Positions 22,222 to 34,700 of a stretch of DNA of 64,000 nt are shown piece by piece. The stretch is taken from assembly GCA_900323505.1 (NCBI GenBank), contig OOIN01000005.1, forward strand, positions 248,001-312,000. Direction: 5' to 3'. Within the stretch, counting starts at the first letter, position 1. Each line of letters starts with the position of its first letter. The stretch is from Ustilago trichophora. Taxonomy: Eukaryota > Basidiomycota > Ustilaginomycetes > Ustilaginales > Ustilaginaceae. The notes below the pieces were generated by a model. It was not told the origin of the DNA, made no database searches, and was given only the letters and a program-made list of their open reading frames with translations. The translations under genes were made by a program, and so were the position numbers.

Positions 22222-24664
22222 GTGGCCCCAGCTCGTTTAAATTTGTCTGATTGGCCAAGGGGGTCGAGCTCTCCTTATTGATCGGATCCAGTAGAGCATC
22301 TCTGTTCAGTGTGTATCATCCTCTCTCGTTCCTTGACATATATAAATATCCTGTCTCGTTTCCAGCATTTTTTTTTTGGCACGCTCTGTGTCTTCTGTTT
22401 GTGATGATGAATCTGTATTCTATCGGGTGTAGAGTGGATCGGGCGATGCTCTCTTCCATTTTACCCTGACCATGCCACATCTATGCACCTCCAGAGAGTT
22501 GGGTCAACTGACGGAAAGAGAAGCCACACGAGCGGGGCTGAGGGTAGAAAGAGAGCAGAGGGCGCATGACATTCGGCTATGCGCCGAGATGTCTGACGGA
22601 CCCTGGAAACTGAACCTTGGCCTCTTTTTCTCTTGGTCCAAGGCTTTCCAGGCTATGGATGGAGTTGATGGGATTTACCGAGTCTATTTGCAGTTCAGTG
22701 TCCCGTTTCATGCTGTGAGATGGTGTTTGAAGCTTCGCTGCTTTGCCGATGAGCTGTGGTAAAGTGTTGTCTACCTGCAGGGAATTGTAGGAAGGACCCT
22801 CGAAGTTTTTTTCTTCTCCGCCCGTCTTGGGCACCGGATGCGGGTTCATCACTCTTTTGAAGAGGAAAAAAAAAGGAAACCTCTTCACAATCTGTTGACC
22901 GACACCTCGATACATGAGTCTCACACGCTTCCTTTCCTTGTTCATACCACAGCACCGAAGTTGTTGTATCCTCTGGTTCGAACATTAACAGTCTATCGTT
23001 ATGACGATGTCGAGTGTGACGAGACGTAAGCGTTGACTAGACAACGAACGCCGTGTATTGTACAGTACAGAGGTGATGGTTAGTCTGGCAGTTGGGAAAA
23101 AAAAATCAATCATTCAATCAATTCTTTTAAATTGGATTTGGTTGGGGTTTGGATTCGAAGCCTGACTGGCAAAACCTTGTCTCACAAATACAGGTAATGT
23201 AAAGTTGCCGGTCGTCGAAGGATGACACCTCGTCTTACTCTTTGTGTCTTGATCGCACCAGAGAGAAAAAGGGTCAAGGGAAAAGATCATCGTTGTGAAA
23301 CCAAAGTGGTGTCAAGAAGCTCCTCTCCCGCCCCTTTTTTAGAGCCGAACAAAAAAAAGGGCAGAAAAGAGGTTGAGCCTTGGCACCGAACAGTTGCTTG
23401 GCAATTGTTAACCCACGCCACCTGGGTCATCTACTTTTTTCGTGTTCTCAAGTGGAAGACTTTCATACAGTAGATACAGTATAGTACAATGCATACACAA
23501 TTCAGAAGTATTCCCTCTTGGCGAAAAGCAAGAAGAGCGTGAACAATAGCAAAGAGATAGAGAGAGAGGAGAGAGGCAAAGAAAGAAAGCGCCGAATTAA
23601 GGGTCCGAAAAGAAAAGAGAGAAAAAATATTAAAAAAGACGATAATGTGGCAGTACTGCAACGAGCTCGCAAAAAAAAAAAAAGCAGAGAAAAAAAAGTG
23701 CCAAAATTGCCACGCGCTTGCTCGTCTGTGTTCTCTTCAATTTCGGGAAGCAAACTGAATACAGTACAGTACATACACTCTCTAGATTTGCCTAAACTGT
23801 GAACCGCGCACACATGCTGCTGGATTGGGCTGCAACTGCTTACCGATCTAGTATTGTAGCAGCAGCATGAAATCTTTATGTCTGAGACATGGTTGGCGCT
23901 TTGCTTGCCGTTTCTCTCTCTCTCTCTCTTTTTGTTTTCTCCAGGCACGCGATAAAGCTTGTCATCCCGCCTTTGCTCAAATCTCTACCTGCAAACAGCC
24001 CCGCTCATTCATCACTTTACGCCAGCAGGCCAGCCAGCCAGCACCCTTTTTTTTTTCTCTCTCTCTCCTCCTTCTCCACTTTTGCTGCTGCTGCCGCTGC
24101 AACTGCAACTGCAGAGCTCGCTAGCGTCGCCTTTTCAACACACACTTTGCTGCTCTAAACCCATCGTCTCTTGTTCCCCGATGTCGCCATAGCCGTAGCC
24201 GTGGGCGCTCTTTGTCTCACCCTTTTGGGACACAGCTCGGATCTTCTTTTGCTCTTTTTTGGATCGTCAGAAACAACAATTCCTCATCTGTCACTAACAC
24301 TAGAGTTACCGTCAACTCAATTTTGTCACACCAACCTTCGCTTTCGTTGTCGCTGTCGTATTTCGACTCTTCGACATCCACAGCAAACAAAGTCTGGTCG
24401 TATCTTGACTCCTTCCGGCATACATCCTACCTACTCGTTTCACTCCGACATTCAGCCCGGCCTCGCTTATTTCTTCGGCTTCCTTCTATCTTCATGCTTC
24501 CACCAAGTATCGTAATTCCGGGACTGGTTACAGCCTAGCTTTGGCAACGTCAACGCTACTTTTCTTTCCCTGCCAACAGCAACACTGCTTGCTCTCTCTA
24601 TCGACTCTGCGACAAGACTAGATCGGCATGGAGTGAAGCATCAAAGCACAAGCGCCACTTTACC
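22222..24664. other. Spacer upstream of the 1698-residue protein gene
   Basis: Contains A-rich and AGAG-rich stretches (23500-23700), CAGTA units near 23057 and 23760-23773, and a CT-rich leader from about 23910 with several short upstream ATG frames. No gene supported. Confidence 0.55.
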
Positions 24665-27600
24665 ATGCCGTTTGCAGATCTCCTCAGGCGGTCCTCGACC
24701 AGGTCAACCGTTGATCCTCACACTCCGACCGCTTCAACATCGTACCATGCAACCAACTCGTCTTCTCTTGCTGCTTCATCCTCATCCTCCAAACCCCGCT
24801 CATCGCCTTCAGCCCGCGAGCGCTTCACCTTTGGCCGCACTTCCAAGACACATAATACTCCTACTACCAACACGGACGGCGACATTCTCTACCCCACTCG
24901 TCAGCTTCAATCCAGCTACAACAGCATCAATAGAGCATCCCACTACTCTACTACAGATGAGCACGGTATAGGTCAAGCTCCTTCGCATGCTCCTTCGTCC
25001 AAAAGACCTTCAGCTGCTCCTTCTCCAGCACCTTCTCCTCTTCCCCAATCTCAACCTTTGCCCGCCACTGCTTCTTCTATAGCTACTGCCACCACCACCA
25101 TATCTTCCCAGCTCAGCCACTACGACAGATTGTTTGGACCAGCTGGCTCATCCGCTTCTGTCTCCCCACGAAGAACTGAAGCTCCACTGCCATCTATAGC
25201 CGCACCATCGACGTCGACAAGGTCTACTCCAATCTCTTCAACGCTAGCAAACACAGAATTGCCATCGACTGAGGAAGCGACAACAGTAGCAACAACAGCA
25301 GCAACAACAGCAGCAGCAGCTTCTTCATCAACGCTTTTGAGAAGAAAGAGCACAAAATTAAGATCTCCCTTCCCACCCGCGTCTTCGTCAACAGGAACAA
25401 GCAGCACCCACCGAGACAGACCTACTATGGGCAGTGCTATCTTCAGAAGACCCAGCTTGCGTCGTCGTACCGGCTCGGCTGACTCCTCTGCCTCGCGGTC
25501 CGAAAAGATGCCGCCTAGTCCATCCCCTGCCGCGACCCCGACCGCCGAGCTCAAGCCAACCATCAGCAACGTGTCATCCACTACGGCAGCTCCAGCATCC
25601 ATCCCCATCTCTGCATCTACTTCGGCATCCGCCAGCACATCAACAGGCCGATTTGCCCGCCTCTTTGGCCGCAGAAAGTCCATCTCGAGTCCGACCAATT
25701 TTACCCATCTCAACAAACCGGATCTGGTCGCAGACCCCGTCCCCGCGCTTCAAGATGCGAGCTTCTCGGTCAACAAGCAGTCGCCTCCTCTGGCTGTCAT
25801 CTCTGCTGCTGGCTGGCAGAATCCGGCCGAGGGTGCGAAATCTTTCGATGACGCAAACAGGCCTGTTTCTCCACGTACCGTCTCGCAGGCAGACACCGCT
25901 CTATCACCAAAGGAGCCAAGCGCTAACGAGGCTTCCTCCAAGTCAAAGACAAACGACAGCCAAAGCAGCAATGTTTCTGCTTTCACTTTTCCAGCCCGCG
26001 CGTCCTTCTCCAACGACTCTGCTCACACACACTTACCGACAGTAGACTCGATGCGTTCCAGGCAGGCAAAGCACTCGACGAGCCGGTCTTTGCCGCTGGC
26101 ATCTATGCCCATCTCCAACCCCATTCCCTTGTCGGCTTCTCCGGTATCAGCAGATGCGTCGGCGATGGCCATCCCGCAGCGTCGCCCAAGCAAGCTTGGT
26201 CGCAGTGTCAGTCATAGGAAGAACAGCAAGAGTCTCTCCATGCTCGGCTCCATCTTTGGCGGCGGCAGTGGTGGATCACAGACTCACTCGGCGTCTTCCT
26301 CTCCACCGCTCCCGCAAGCTGCTGCCACGCTCAGCCAACGATACCCTACTCCCGAGACTCGCACCAGTCAGACTATGGAAGCTTCCACATCGAGCCTCTC
26401 GCGCCGCCCTTCGCTGCGATCCCGTCTCAAGATGGGCCGCAGCACTGCCGAGTCGGGCCCCCAACGTCCGACAACACCCGAGATCGAAAGCTGGAAGCAA
26501 AAATCCAACGATCCTGTCGACGGCGCCACCGCCGATACCAGGAGATCACGCGCAAGCATCGACAGCCCCTTCCGACCCAAGCCAGCCGAGATTCCCGTCA
26601 AGATTACTCGCTCAAAGAGCATGATCCGTCGCAAACCGCCTCCCGAGATCAAGCAGGAGGAGATCGATAGCAGCTCAAGCACGCCTGTATACAGCAGGAC
26701 TTTCCGGACGCTCGAGGTGGATCAACACACCGGATCGCCACTGGGTGGTAGCCCGGCTTCATCCCCCGAGGCACAGTTTGCGACGCTTGCAGAGTCCAGT
26801 CCGAAACTCGTTCCTGCGCCAGCATTGTCGCACAATTCTCAGTGCAAGCAGAGTACGAGCCAGGAAGTTGATGTTGATGGTCTTGGTCTCATCGGTGCTT
26901 CCGAAGAGAATGCTAATGCTTCGGTGCCGAGTATCGATATTCGTCCAAGCACGCCCTCTCGCGATGCGTCGCCCATCGTTGCTACCGAGGTTGCAGGAAG
27001 TGAAGTTCAGCAGAAGCTCACTCCCAACGCATCGCCCTCTCTGGCCGGCAAGCGTCTTTCTTCCGGCATGCACAGCGTCGCCGACACCTCTCTGTCGGTT
27101 GACCGTCCTTGGTCTTTGATCAGCGCTGGCGATGCCGATACTCCGCTTCTGAAGCTTCGCAAGCTAGTCGTCAACACTAACGCTTCAGACGATAGTCGCG
27201 ACGAGGACGATGCCAGTGACAGTCTCTTCTTCCGCCCGCTCACAGGAGCTACGCGGAACAGCGACGAGGTAGACAAGGCTCAGCCCAAAGTTGAAAAGAT
27301 GATGGACGCCATCGAAAATGCCGAAGTGTTGTCCGAGGGTAACCCAGAACAACTCCGTTCGAGCTCGCAAGCGACCACCCGCTCCGATACCAAACACGAA
27401 ATCGCCTCCATCCACTCTTCCGGATCTAGCACCCTTCGTCCGACCCGCAGTGTCGCAACACAGCCCAGCATTTCGGGCTTGTCTGCTTCTTCGGGTGTCT
27501 TATCGGATGCTGCTTCGCAGGCATCTACTATCCGCGTGCGCAACATTCCCGCTAGCCTGATGGAGGCTGTAGAGCAGATCCCCGCTGTGACTGTCGACGC

Positions 27601-29761
27601 TGACTCCATCGGCCCTCTCCCTGCCAAGAGCCCAGCTGCTTCCCAGCACTCCTTCCGCACCCGCCAACACCGCCGCGATGGCTCTACAGGATCCGCCTTC
27701 AGCCAGAGTACAGTTCAACAGGGTCGACGTGCCAGCACCGCCTCTCGACTCACCACCCGCAGTAGCGGACATTGGAGCGAGAGCCGACTCTCTGAGGACG
27801 CACTTAGCGCTCTCGAAGCCGAGGTCGGCCAGGCAAGACGCGCAGAGGTCGTTGCACTTGGCAAAGGTCGAGTCAAGGACTGGGTTGCTGATCGACCACT
27901 GCTGCCCACGACTGAAGCACCCACCCTTTCTCGTAGCAACACTCTGCGTAGGAAGGCTCAGGCTGCTGCAGCAGCAGCAGCAGTGCCAATCGGTGAAATT
28001 AGCGAGAAGGAGGCACAGCGGCAAAAAGCTCTTAACGAACAACTGAGTCGTAGGCTTCAGCAGCTGTCGGATGCACAGGTCGAGTCAGAGGTTGCAGCAT
28101 CAGGTTTCGCAGCAGAGGATGTCGAGATTCGGGACATCCCTGATGAGGAGGCGTCGCAGCCCGCATCGCCTATGAAACATCAGGGTGTGGCTGCGATTGA
28201 GACTGTACGCCCTGCTGGAGCTAGGCTATCCGCGTTCCACGATCGAAAGTTGATGGGTGAGCCGCAGAGCGTGGCTCCGGTCGTCACGCCTTCGAGCCAG
28301 ATGGTGGAAGAGGCGATCCGTCTGGGCCGTGCGCCGTCGAAGCGTGTTCGTCGCAGTGTCAGCGAAGCCAAAAGTGCCGGTGAGGCAGTGATGGTGGAGC
28401 GCGAGGCTCCTCGAAGGGCAAGTGGAACCACCAGTGCTGCGAGCCTCGCTGCCGCCCGTCACCGTCGCAAGTCTGCCTCGTCTTCGTCGAGGAAGCCTTC
28501 CACCACTTTGGATGCTATGAATCCGACCTTGTTCCCCGCCAAGCCTGCAGCTCCAATGCTCAACGTGCGCGACGTCGCTCCCTCCAACCAGCCTAGTTCC
28601 GAATCCGCGGCGCCTCAACAGACCAGCACCACCGTTGAAGGGGACAAGAAGCAGCTATCAAAAGCACGCTCCTTTGCCACCTCGGAAGAAGCCGCCCGCG
28701 CAAAGCAGCAAGAGTGGGTCGAGCGGGAAAAACGACACGCGGAAAAGGAAGCCAAACGTCAGGCTCACCTGCAGGAAAAGTACGCCAAGAAGAAGCAGAG
28801 CGATCCGCTGCTTGCGGCACGTCTCGCTCTGGCTGGTCTTCAGCCTCCCGCTGCCGAGACCATGCCCAAAGTTCGTCCTGAACAATTGGGCGGTGTTGCA
28901 GCGTTGCGAACTTGCATCTTCAACACACAAGCAGGAGGGTTGCAGGTGCCGGATGTGCCTAGCAGGCGTGCGTCTGCAGCGGGCTCTCCGGGTCTGCTTG
29001 CAGCTCCGCTGGTGAGGAAAGCCTCGATCGCGGGTAGTGTGACTTCGTTCCATACTGCTCTCGATGTTCCCATGGTCGAAAGTGGTACTGCGTCTCCAAA
29101 GATGGTTGAAGAGCAGAAGGAAGGTAGGGCGGATGCATCCTTTGTCTCGAAAGGCAGCGGCGATGTTCGACCGGATACGTCGTACAGCATTGCCTCTTCT
29201 CTTGCCGTCGATTTCGAGTTTCCCGTTCCTCCGCAGAGAATGAAAGAACAGCTCTCGGAAGACGGTACACTTCTCAGCCGGGCTGGGTTGCAGGAATCGC
29301 CGCTTGAGCAACAACAACAAGCGTGGCGTGAACGTCGACACTTTGTAGCTGGCCCTCAGCGCATCCGTACGCCTCCTCGCGATTCATCGCTTCGTCATCG
29401 CGTGGATAGCGGGTCTAGGCGAAATACGCCATTCTTGACGTCTAGCCACGATCAAGGGGCCTACCGAGGAATGACAGAATCGAGAACGATGCCCAGATTG
29501 GGCACGGTTTCCCCGCTGGATAGCGTCAAGCAAAGTGTGGCGCTGCGAAGATCGCGCTCGGTGGGTTACAACCATCGGGATTTGCGCCGGATGACACGGG
29601 AAGAGATGATGATTGAGGCTCACAGACATCCAAGTCCCAAGGGATCGCATGCTACCCTGCAGGGTATGGGCCTCGGGATCGAAATGGATTACTCGACGGC
29701 CAACAACAGTGGATCTGTGACGCCGTCTACTGTTGTTCAGAGGCAGCCTATCGCAGCGTAA
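24665..29761 (+). CDS. Large Ser/Thr/Ala-rich protein of unknown function
   Basis: Uninterrupted frame of 1,698 residues with strong smut codon bias, so surely coding, but I recognise no catalytic domain. Most of it is predicted-disorder-like: Ser/Thr/Pro/Ala runs with scattered basic R-R-x-S motifs, common phosphosite and 14-3-3-like contexts (for example R-R-K-S-I-S near 335-340). A highly charged Lys/Glu/Arg helix lies about 1340-1385 (A-R-A-K-Q-Q-E-W onward), and a short, better-ordered C-terminal block begins about 1615 (R-D-L-R-R-M-T-R-E-E). No signal peptide or membrane segment. The pattern suits a cytoskeletal, polarity or signalling scaffold, but that is inference only. ATG context is ACC-ATG-C. 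Confidence 0.85.
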   Translation: MPFADLLRRSSTRSTVDPHTPTASTSYHATNSSSLAASSSSSKPRSSPSARERFTFGRTSKTHNTPTTNTDGDILYPTRQLQSSYNSINRASHYSTTDEHGIGQAPSHAPSSKRPSAAPSPAPSPLPQSQPLPATASSIATATTTISSQLSHYDRLFGPAGSSASVSPRRTEAPLPSIAAPSTSTRSTPISSTLANTELPSTEEATTVATTAATTAAAASSSTLLRRKSTKLRSPFPPASSSTGTSSTHRDRPTMGSAIFRRPSLRRRTGSADSSASRSEKMPPSPSPAATPTAELKPTISNVSSTTAAPASIPISASTSASASTSTGRFARLFGRRKSISSPTNFTHLNKPDLVADPVPALQDASFSVNKQSPPLAVISAAGWQNPAEGAKSFDDANRPVSPRTVSQADTALSPKEPSANEASSKSKTNDSQSSNVSAFTFPARASFSNDSAHTHLPTVDSMRSRQAKHSTSRSLPLASMPISNPIPLSASPVSADASAMAIPQRRPSKLGRSVSHRKNSKSLSMLGSIFGGGSGGSQTHSASSSPPLPQAAATLSQRYPTPETRTSQTMEASTSSLSRRPSLRSRLKMGRSTAESGPQRPTTPEIESWKQKSNDPVDGATADTRRSRASIDSPFRPKPAEIPVKITRSKSMIRRKPPPEIKQEEIDSSSSTPVYSRTFRTLEVDQHTGSPLGGSPASSPEAQFATLAESSPKLVPAPALSHNSQCKQSTSQEVDVDGLGLIGASEENANASVPSIDIRPSTPSRDASPIVATEVAGSEVQQKLTPNASPSLAGKRLSSGMHSVADTSLSVDRPWSLISAGDADTPLLKLRKLVVNTNASDDSRDEDDASDSLFFRPLTGATRNSDEVDKAQPKVEKMMDAIENAEVLSEGNPEQLRSSSQATTRSDTKHEIASIHSSGSSTLRPTRSVATQPSISGLSASSGVLSDAASQASTIRVRNIPASLMEAVEQIPAVTVDADSIGPLPAKSPAASQHSFRTRQHRRDGSTGSAFSQSTVQQGRRASTASRLTTRSSGHWSESRLSEDALSALEAEVGQARRAEVVALGKGRVKDWVADRPLLPTTEAPTLSRSNTLRRKAQAAAAAAAVPIGEISEKEAQRQKALNEQLSRRLQQLSDAQVESEVAASGFAAEDVEIRDIPDEEASQPASPMKHQGVAAIETVRPAGARLSAFHDRKLMGEPQSVAPVVTPSSQMVEEAIRLGRAPSKRVRRSVSEAKSAGEAVMVEREAPRRASGTTSAASLAAARHRRKSASSSSRKPSTTLDAMNPTLFPAKPAAPMLNVRDVAPSNQPSSESAAPQQTSTTVEGDKKQLSKARSFATSEEAARAKQQEWVEREKRHAEKEAKRQAHLQEKYAKKKQSDPLLAARLALAGLQPPAAETMPKVRPEQLGGVAALRTCIFNTQAGGLQVPDVPSRRASAAGSPGLLAAPLVRKASIAGSVTSFHTALDVPMVESGTASPKMVEEQKEGRADASFVSKGSGDVRPDTSYSIASSLAVDFEFPVPPQRMKEQLSEDGTLLSRAGLQESPLEQQQQAWRERRHFVAGPQRIRTPPRDSSLRHRVDSGSRRNTPFLTSSHDQGAYRGMTESRTMPRLGTVSPLDSVKQSVALRRSRSVGYNHRDLRRMTREEMMIEAHRHPSPKGSHATLQGMGLGIEMDYSTANNSGSVTPSTVVQRQPIAA

Positions 29762-30600
29762 TGCTTGTTTTGCTGCTATATCTATACATATATATGTAAG
29801 ACGTGTGTATGTACAGTACTGTATGTTGATCTGATCCAGAAAAAGGTCTGGTTTCACTCTGTACCGCCATCCATATGTTTTTATTCATACGATACCTTGG
29901 TGGTGTGAAAAGTGATGTGAGTGAGGAAGGACTGGGATGGGATTGGATTGTGGGGTGCGGACATGGACCCGCATGCAGCCACAGCAGCATGTCAGGAGTT
30001 ACTGTAGCACATGTGAACTGCACGCACACACACATACACAGAGGCAGGTGTGTTTGTCTGTTATCATTGAAACGGAGGTGGCTATTATTTGGCATTGCTT
30101 TACAGTGCTGTGCAGTGTATTAGAATATTTTGACAGGATCGTACTGTACCACGTCAGACTTTAGACTTGGTTCATCGTTCATTGGCTCAAGATTCACGAC
30201 GTTCGCGTTTTTCAACCCGAGTCTCTGGCTCGCGTACAGAGTACAGTATAGACAGAGTTGATGGAAGCTTTTCAAAGTCGAAAATCGCAAATCTCGGTGG
30301 TGGCTCTCCAAAGAGGCAATTTGCTCAGAGTTTGTGCAGTTATGCAGCTGTGCCGATGTGAGGTTGACAAAAAAAAAACCCCCCTCGCGTTCAGGTTCCC
30401 ACGCCGGCCAGCATCCCGATTTCCCTTGGACTTGAATTTGATTTCTTACCGTACAGTACAGTTCACATAGGTCTGAATACAAAAGCGTGCCAGTCTCTTT
30501 CAAAGGCGAGCTTGAAATTGACGGACACGTATCTTTACGTTGTGGTCTAGCGCACGCTTCATTCCACAACTGGTTGGTCACTGGCAAGGTGCTAGCAACT

Positions 30601-30674
30601 ACAGCACAGTACAGCACAGCACAGTACAGTACAGTACAGTACAGTACAGTACAGTACAGTACAGTACAGTACAG
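30601..30674. repeat. Longest CAGTA pentamer microsatellite
   Basis: About 74 bp of ACAGT units in one orientation, with GCACAGT variants at the left end. The uniform right part suggests recent slippage. Confidence 0.95.
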
Positions 30675-30897
30675 GCGAGACAAATTAGGGTCTTGTGTGC
30701 CACAGCGAAACACAAGAGGATTTGCGCTTGTACATCCTCGCCTCGCCTCTCCGAACAATCAACCGAAATGGTGTCAAAGCGGATGAAAAGCTACCGACCG
30801 AACAATCTTAGCGTCTACAGCAGTAAGTCTGCTGCCATGCAATCGTCAAGTCTGTTGCACAGGGCGTACCGTCAAGTGTCCTGTCAAAAGGTTCAAG

Positions 30898-30958
30898 AGA
30901 GGAATTGTGGAAATTGTGGATATCGTGGAAATCGTGGAATCGTGGAATGGTGGAAATC
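30898..30958. repeat. ATCGTGGAA-type tandem array
   Basis: Six imperfect 9-10-nt units (ATTGTGGAA, ATCGTGGAA, AATGGTGGAA). The unit length varies, so it is not a coding repeat. Confidence 0.75.
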
Positions 30959-31748
30959 GAGCTGGGCTAACTTGGTTTTAGCGCGTTGCGTGTCGGTGCT
31001 GCATTCCTGTGTCTCCTGTGCCTCTCTTTCCTTTTGTGTGTGCTCTCTCTCTCTCTCTCTTTTGCCGCTGCCCCCCTTTCTTCGCTGCTTGCTCCTCTTC
31101 ATCTCGTACGCTTCTTTCCTCTCCTCTCCATCCATCTCGTATCGTGTCTCGTACAGGCGGCGGCCACATCGCAATCCAGTCCTCTTCTTCCTCCTTCCCT
31201 CCCCGTCTATCTCCACTACTATTCTTCTTCTTTCTCCGGCTCGAGCTCAATCTCCCTGTGCATCATTCGGCTTCGTATTCCCAATCTCGTCTTCTTTTCG
31301 TTCACGTACACAATCCCACCCAACCGACCTCTCAAGCTCATATAACGTTGCCAAGTGTGCATCTCAAAGCATCCAACCAAAGGCACATCTTCATTTCGCA
31401 CGCCTCGATCGGCCTGCCAAGTACCCACCATTCAACCAAATCCACGCACAGCAGCAGCACCTCTGAGAGGTCATCTCCTGCTACACTGAAACGTTAAAAC
31501 TGCGATCCCTCGTTTGCCGGTCAAATCAGGCTCAAATCGCCCTTGCCACCTTTCCACCTTTCCACCTTTCCACCTCTCCACCACCCCACTACGCTGCTGG
31601 CAGCAAATCTCCCCACCTACACATCTCCCCCTTCTTCCACGTTCCCAATACACACAACAACAACAACAACGCTACATTGGCTCACGCGCACATCTCACCA
31701 ATACAGTGCTAGGCCCGCGATACAATCTTTGACAGCAACACCCACAAC

Positions 31749-34700
31749 ATGTCAACTTCAGCATCCACATCAGCCGTGGCCTCAGAGTCTTCTCGCGATC
31801 GCGGAGAACAGATTCTCTCCGCTAAAAAGAAGCTCAAGAGCTATCGCGCAAAGCAAGCCCTCATGGCTCAAAAGCGCTCTTCCGCATCCTCGTCTCATTC
31901 GCGATCCGGTTCGGGCGTCCGCTATTCAGATACTCCTCCTGTCGCAGCTGTAGTAGAGGCCCTCTCCAACGAGATCGTCTCTCAGGCATCCACTTCTGCC
32001 GTCTCTGCCGCCAACCCTTCGTTGGCACACGCGCGCTCCGCATCGCGCTCCGGCCACGCACGAGGTCACTCTCGCGCCGGTTCCATCTCAATCACCCCCA
32101 ACGCATTGTGGTCCCAAGCTCAAGCGATTGCCTCGAGCCCTGCGCCCGCATCCGCATCGCTTCTTGGACGTCCTGCCTCGATCATAGCTCCAAGTGCTGG
32201 CCACATTCGATCGCATTCTCGATCCCACTCGAGGAACTTTTCTCGTTCGCGTCCCGTCAGCATCTCCATGCTCGGCGCCAAAAAGCAAGAGCCCGTCGTT
32301 CTTGCCATTGAGCACCGTGCCCAACATGAAAGCGTCGACGCAGCTGCAAACACTCAGCGCCGCTCTCAACAGTTCCTCGATTCTTCGGCCCTCTTTGGTG
32401 GCGCTATTACTCCAAGCCTACGCCCTGCTTCCACAGCTTCCGCCAAGCGCACTAGCTTCATCATTCCCGTGTCTCCTGGTCTTTTTGATCGTCCTGCTTC
32501 TCAGGGTCCCGCTACAACCGCTACCTCTGCTCCTTCCACCTCGACGACGCGCCACTCGAGGCGTCTCAGTCGACACGCACGAACTCCAAGTGTCTCGACC
32601 AAGCGCGAAAGCATCGAGATCATGGGTGGCCTTGGCGCTGGACTTGGCCTAGACATCACAAATACCCCATCTCCCCTTCAGTCTATGGGATCCTCACGAC
32701 GTCGCAGCTCGCGAATGTCCAACTTGCCTTCAGCCAGCCTGCTCTTTGGCTCCACCGCCGAACCTAGCTCCATCCCCGCCAACAGCACCAACAGCCGAGC
32801 AAGCGGACAACACTGGGATTGGAGGAAAGCCATCGCAGATGCCTCCGAGCAAGCTGAGGAGGATGCCCAAGGTCGTCTCACCGCGCTCGAAAAGCTCGAA
32901 GGCCGCACATCATCAACATCAACAGCAGCGCGTAGCACGCTGGCAGAACGTCCATCTTCCACCATCACCGCATCGCGCGCTTCAAAACGTCTCTCAAGCC
33001 ACACGAGGACAGAGAGCATCCAGATTCCTAACCTCGATGAGATTCACCAAAACGAGATCAACGAGCGCAGAGCCAGTTGGAATTCGCAGCCTCTCGAGAC
33101 TCCCGCTTCCGCTCCGTCGTCTTCCACAACAAATCTTCGCGAGAGCTGGGGTCGCAATCTCGTTCTCCCCTCGACTTCATCGCTTCTCTCTGTTGGTTTT
33201 TCGTCACCCGCATTGTCGAGCACCTACCTTTCGAGCCCAGGCCGACCCGTTTCCATGATCGAGCGTGCCGAGTCGCCCCAACCCGAGGGCCTTGGAACTC
33301 TCATGGAAGAGGAAGAGGAAGATGATGCAACATCGCCCAGCCGCGAGCGTCCCAGCCTCGATATGCCCGTCGATGGCCGCACCACCGCCGAACAAGAGCT
33401 TCGCAAGCAGCGTCGTGAAGTCGAGGACGAGACTGTCAAACGCAACCGACGTGCCAGCTTGGCACCCAAGCCCCTCAAGCTCAAGTCTCGTCCGCCGAGT
33501 CTCTACCTGACGCCTTCGCAGCGCAGTGGACTCGTCAGCAGCCCATCCATGCCTAACTTTGCCACCTCGCCACTACTTGCGCCTTCGGCCATCGCGGATG
33601 AGGTCACGCCCAAGGCTAGTACGGCGGAGCTTCCGGAGACAGAGGCCGAAGAGAGCCCGGTGGACGAACAAGAGACGTCTTCGAACGCGATGCCTAGTCG
33701 CAGCACTACCTGTCCAGACTTGTCGGCTGTCGCGCCCACCGCGGAGGAAAGCGATTCGCGAGAGGCCAACGATGCAACAAGCCCTGTGGATACCAAGATG
33801 TCCCCCGAAGACGTGGCGAACCAGGAACAACGTCAGCTAGAGGAGTTGCAGCAGCAGATCCTTCGCGCTCACCGCAACTCGGTTATCGCTCCAGCAGCTG
33901 GCCCTTCATCGGCCGACTCTTCTTCCGCCTCCTCGGGCAGCACTCCTTCGCGACAGGGTATGCGCACCCTGCGTCTCGGCAGTCAAGCCAATCTTGCCTC
34001 AATCATGGAGTCCGGCTCTCCCAGCAATTCGGCTTCTGGCAGCGTCTCGACCTCCACCACCACCAGCACGCCAGCTCAGCGTCGTCGCAGCTTGATCATG
34101 GGTTCCTTCTCTGCAGCACCCATCAATGGCTCCTCGTCTCGTGACAATGACTTTGTCACATCCTTCAGCAGTGCAGCTGCTACGAGCCGTGCCGCTCGTC
34201 GATCGTCGATCATCTACAAGCCATCGACTGCTTCGGTCCTCGAGACCTCTTCCTCGCACTCTGCATCCGACTCGATCGCCAGCCTTGGCGGTGTCCCCCT
34301 TGCCGTGCATGACGAGCTCAAGGCCAAGGCCAATCGCGATGCTGCACTCTTGGAATCTACCAAGAAGCAGGTCGAGATGCTTGAGCGCGAGCTCGCCAAC
34401 GAGACCGAGCGCAGCGCACGAGAGAAGGCCGAGCTGGAGCAGTGGAACTTGGACAAGGAGGAGCACCTCTTTGACCGTGCACAGCGTGCAGAGACCGCCG
34501 CTCGCCAGGCGGAAGATGCGGTGGTTGCAATGCGAGCGGAGCTCGAGCAGACCAAAGAGCAGCTCGAAGATCTGTCCGCTGAGCGCGAGGTGCTTCAGGA
34601 CGATATTGAGGGCTGGCGTTCTCGCTGCCAGGATCTGGAAAAGACATTGCGTACGGAGAAGGCCAAGTCGGATGAGAACCGCAGGCTTCGTGCCGCCGCA

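Larger units (their letters stand above)
29762..31748. other. Spacer rich in simple repeats
   Basis: Carries the longest CAGTA array of the window, a 9-10-nt ATCGTGGAA-type array, CT-rich leader sequence from 31020 and a TTTCCACC octamer run at 31547-31582. No gene supported. Confidence 0.6.
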
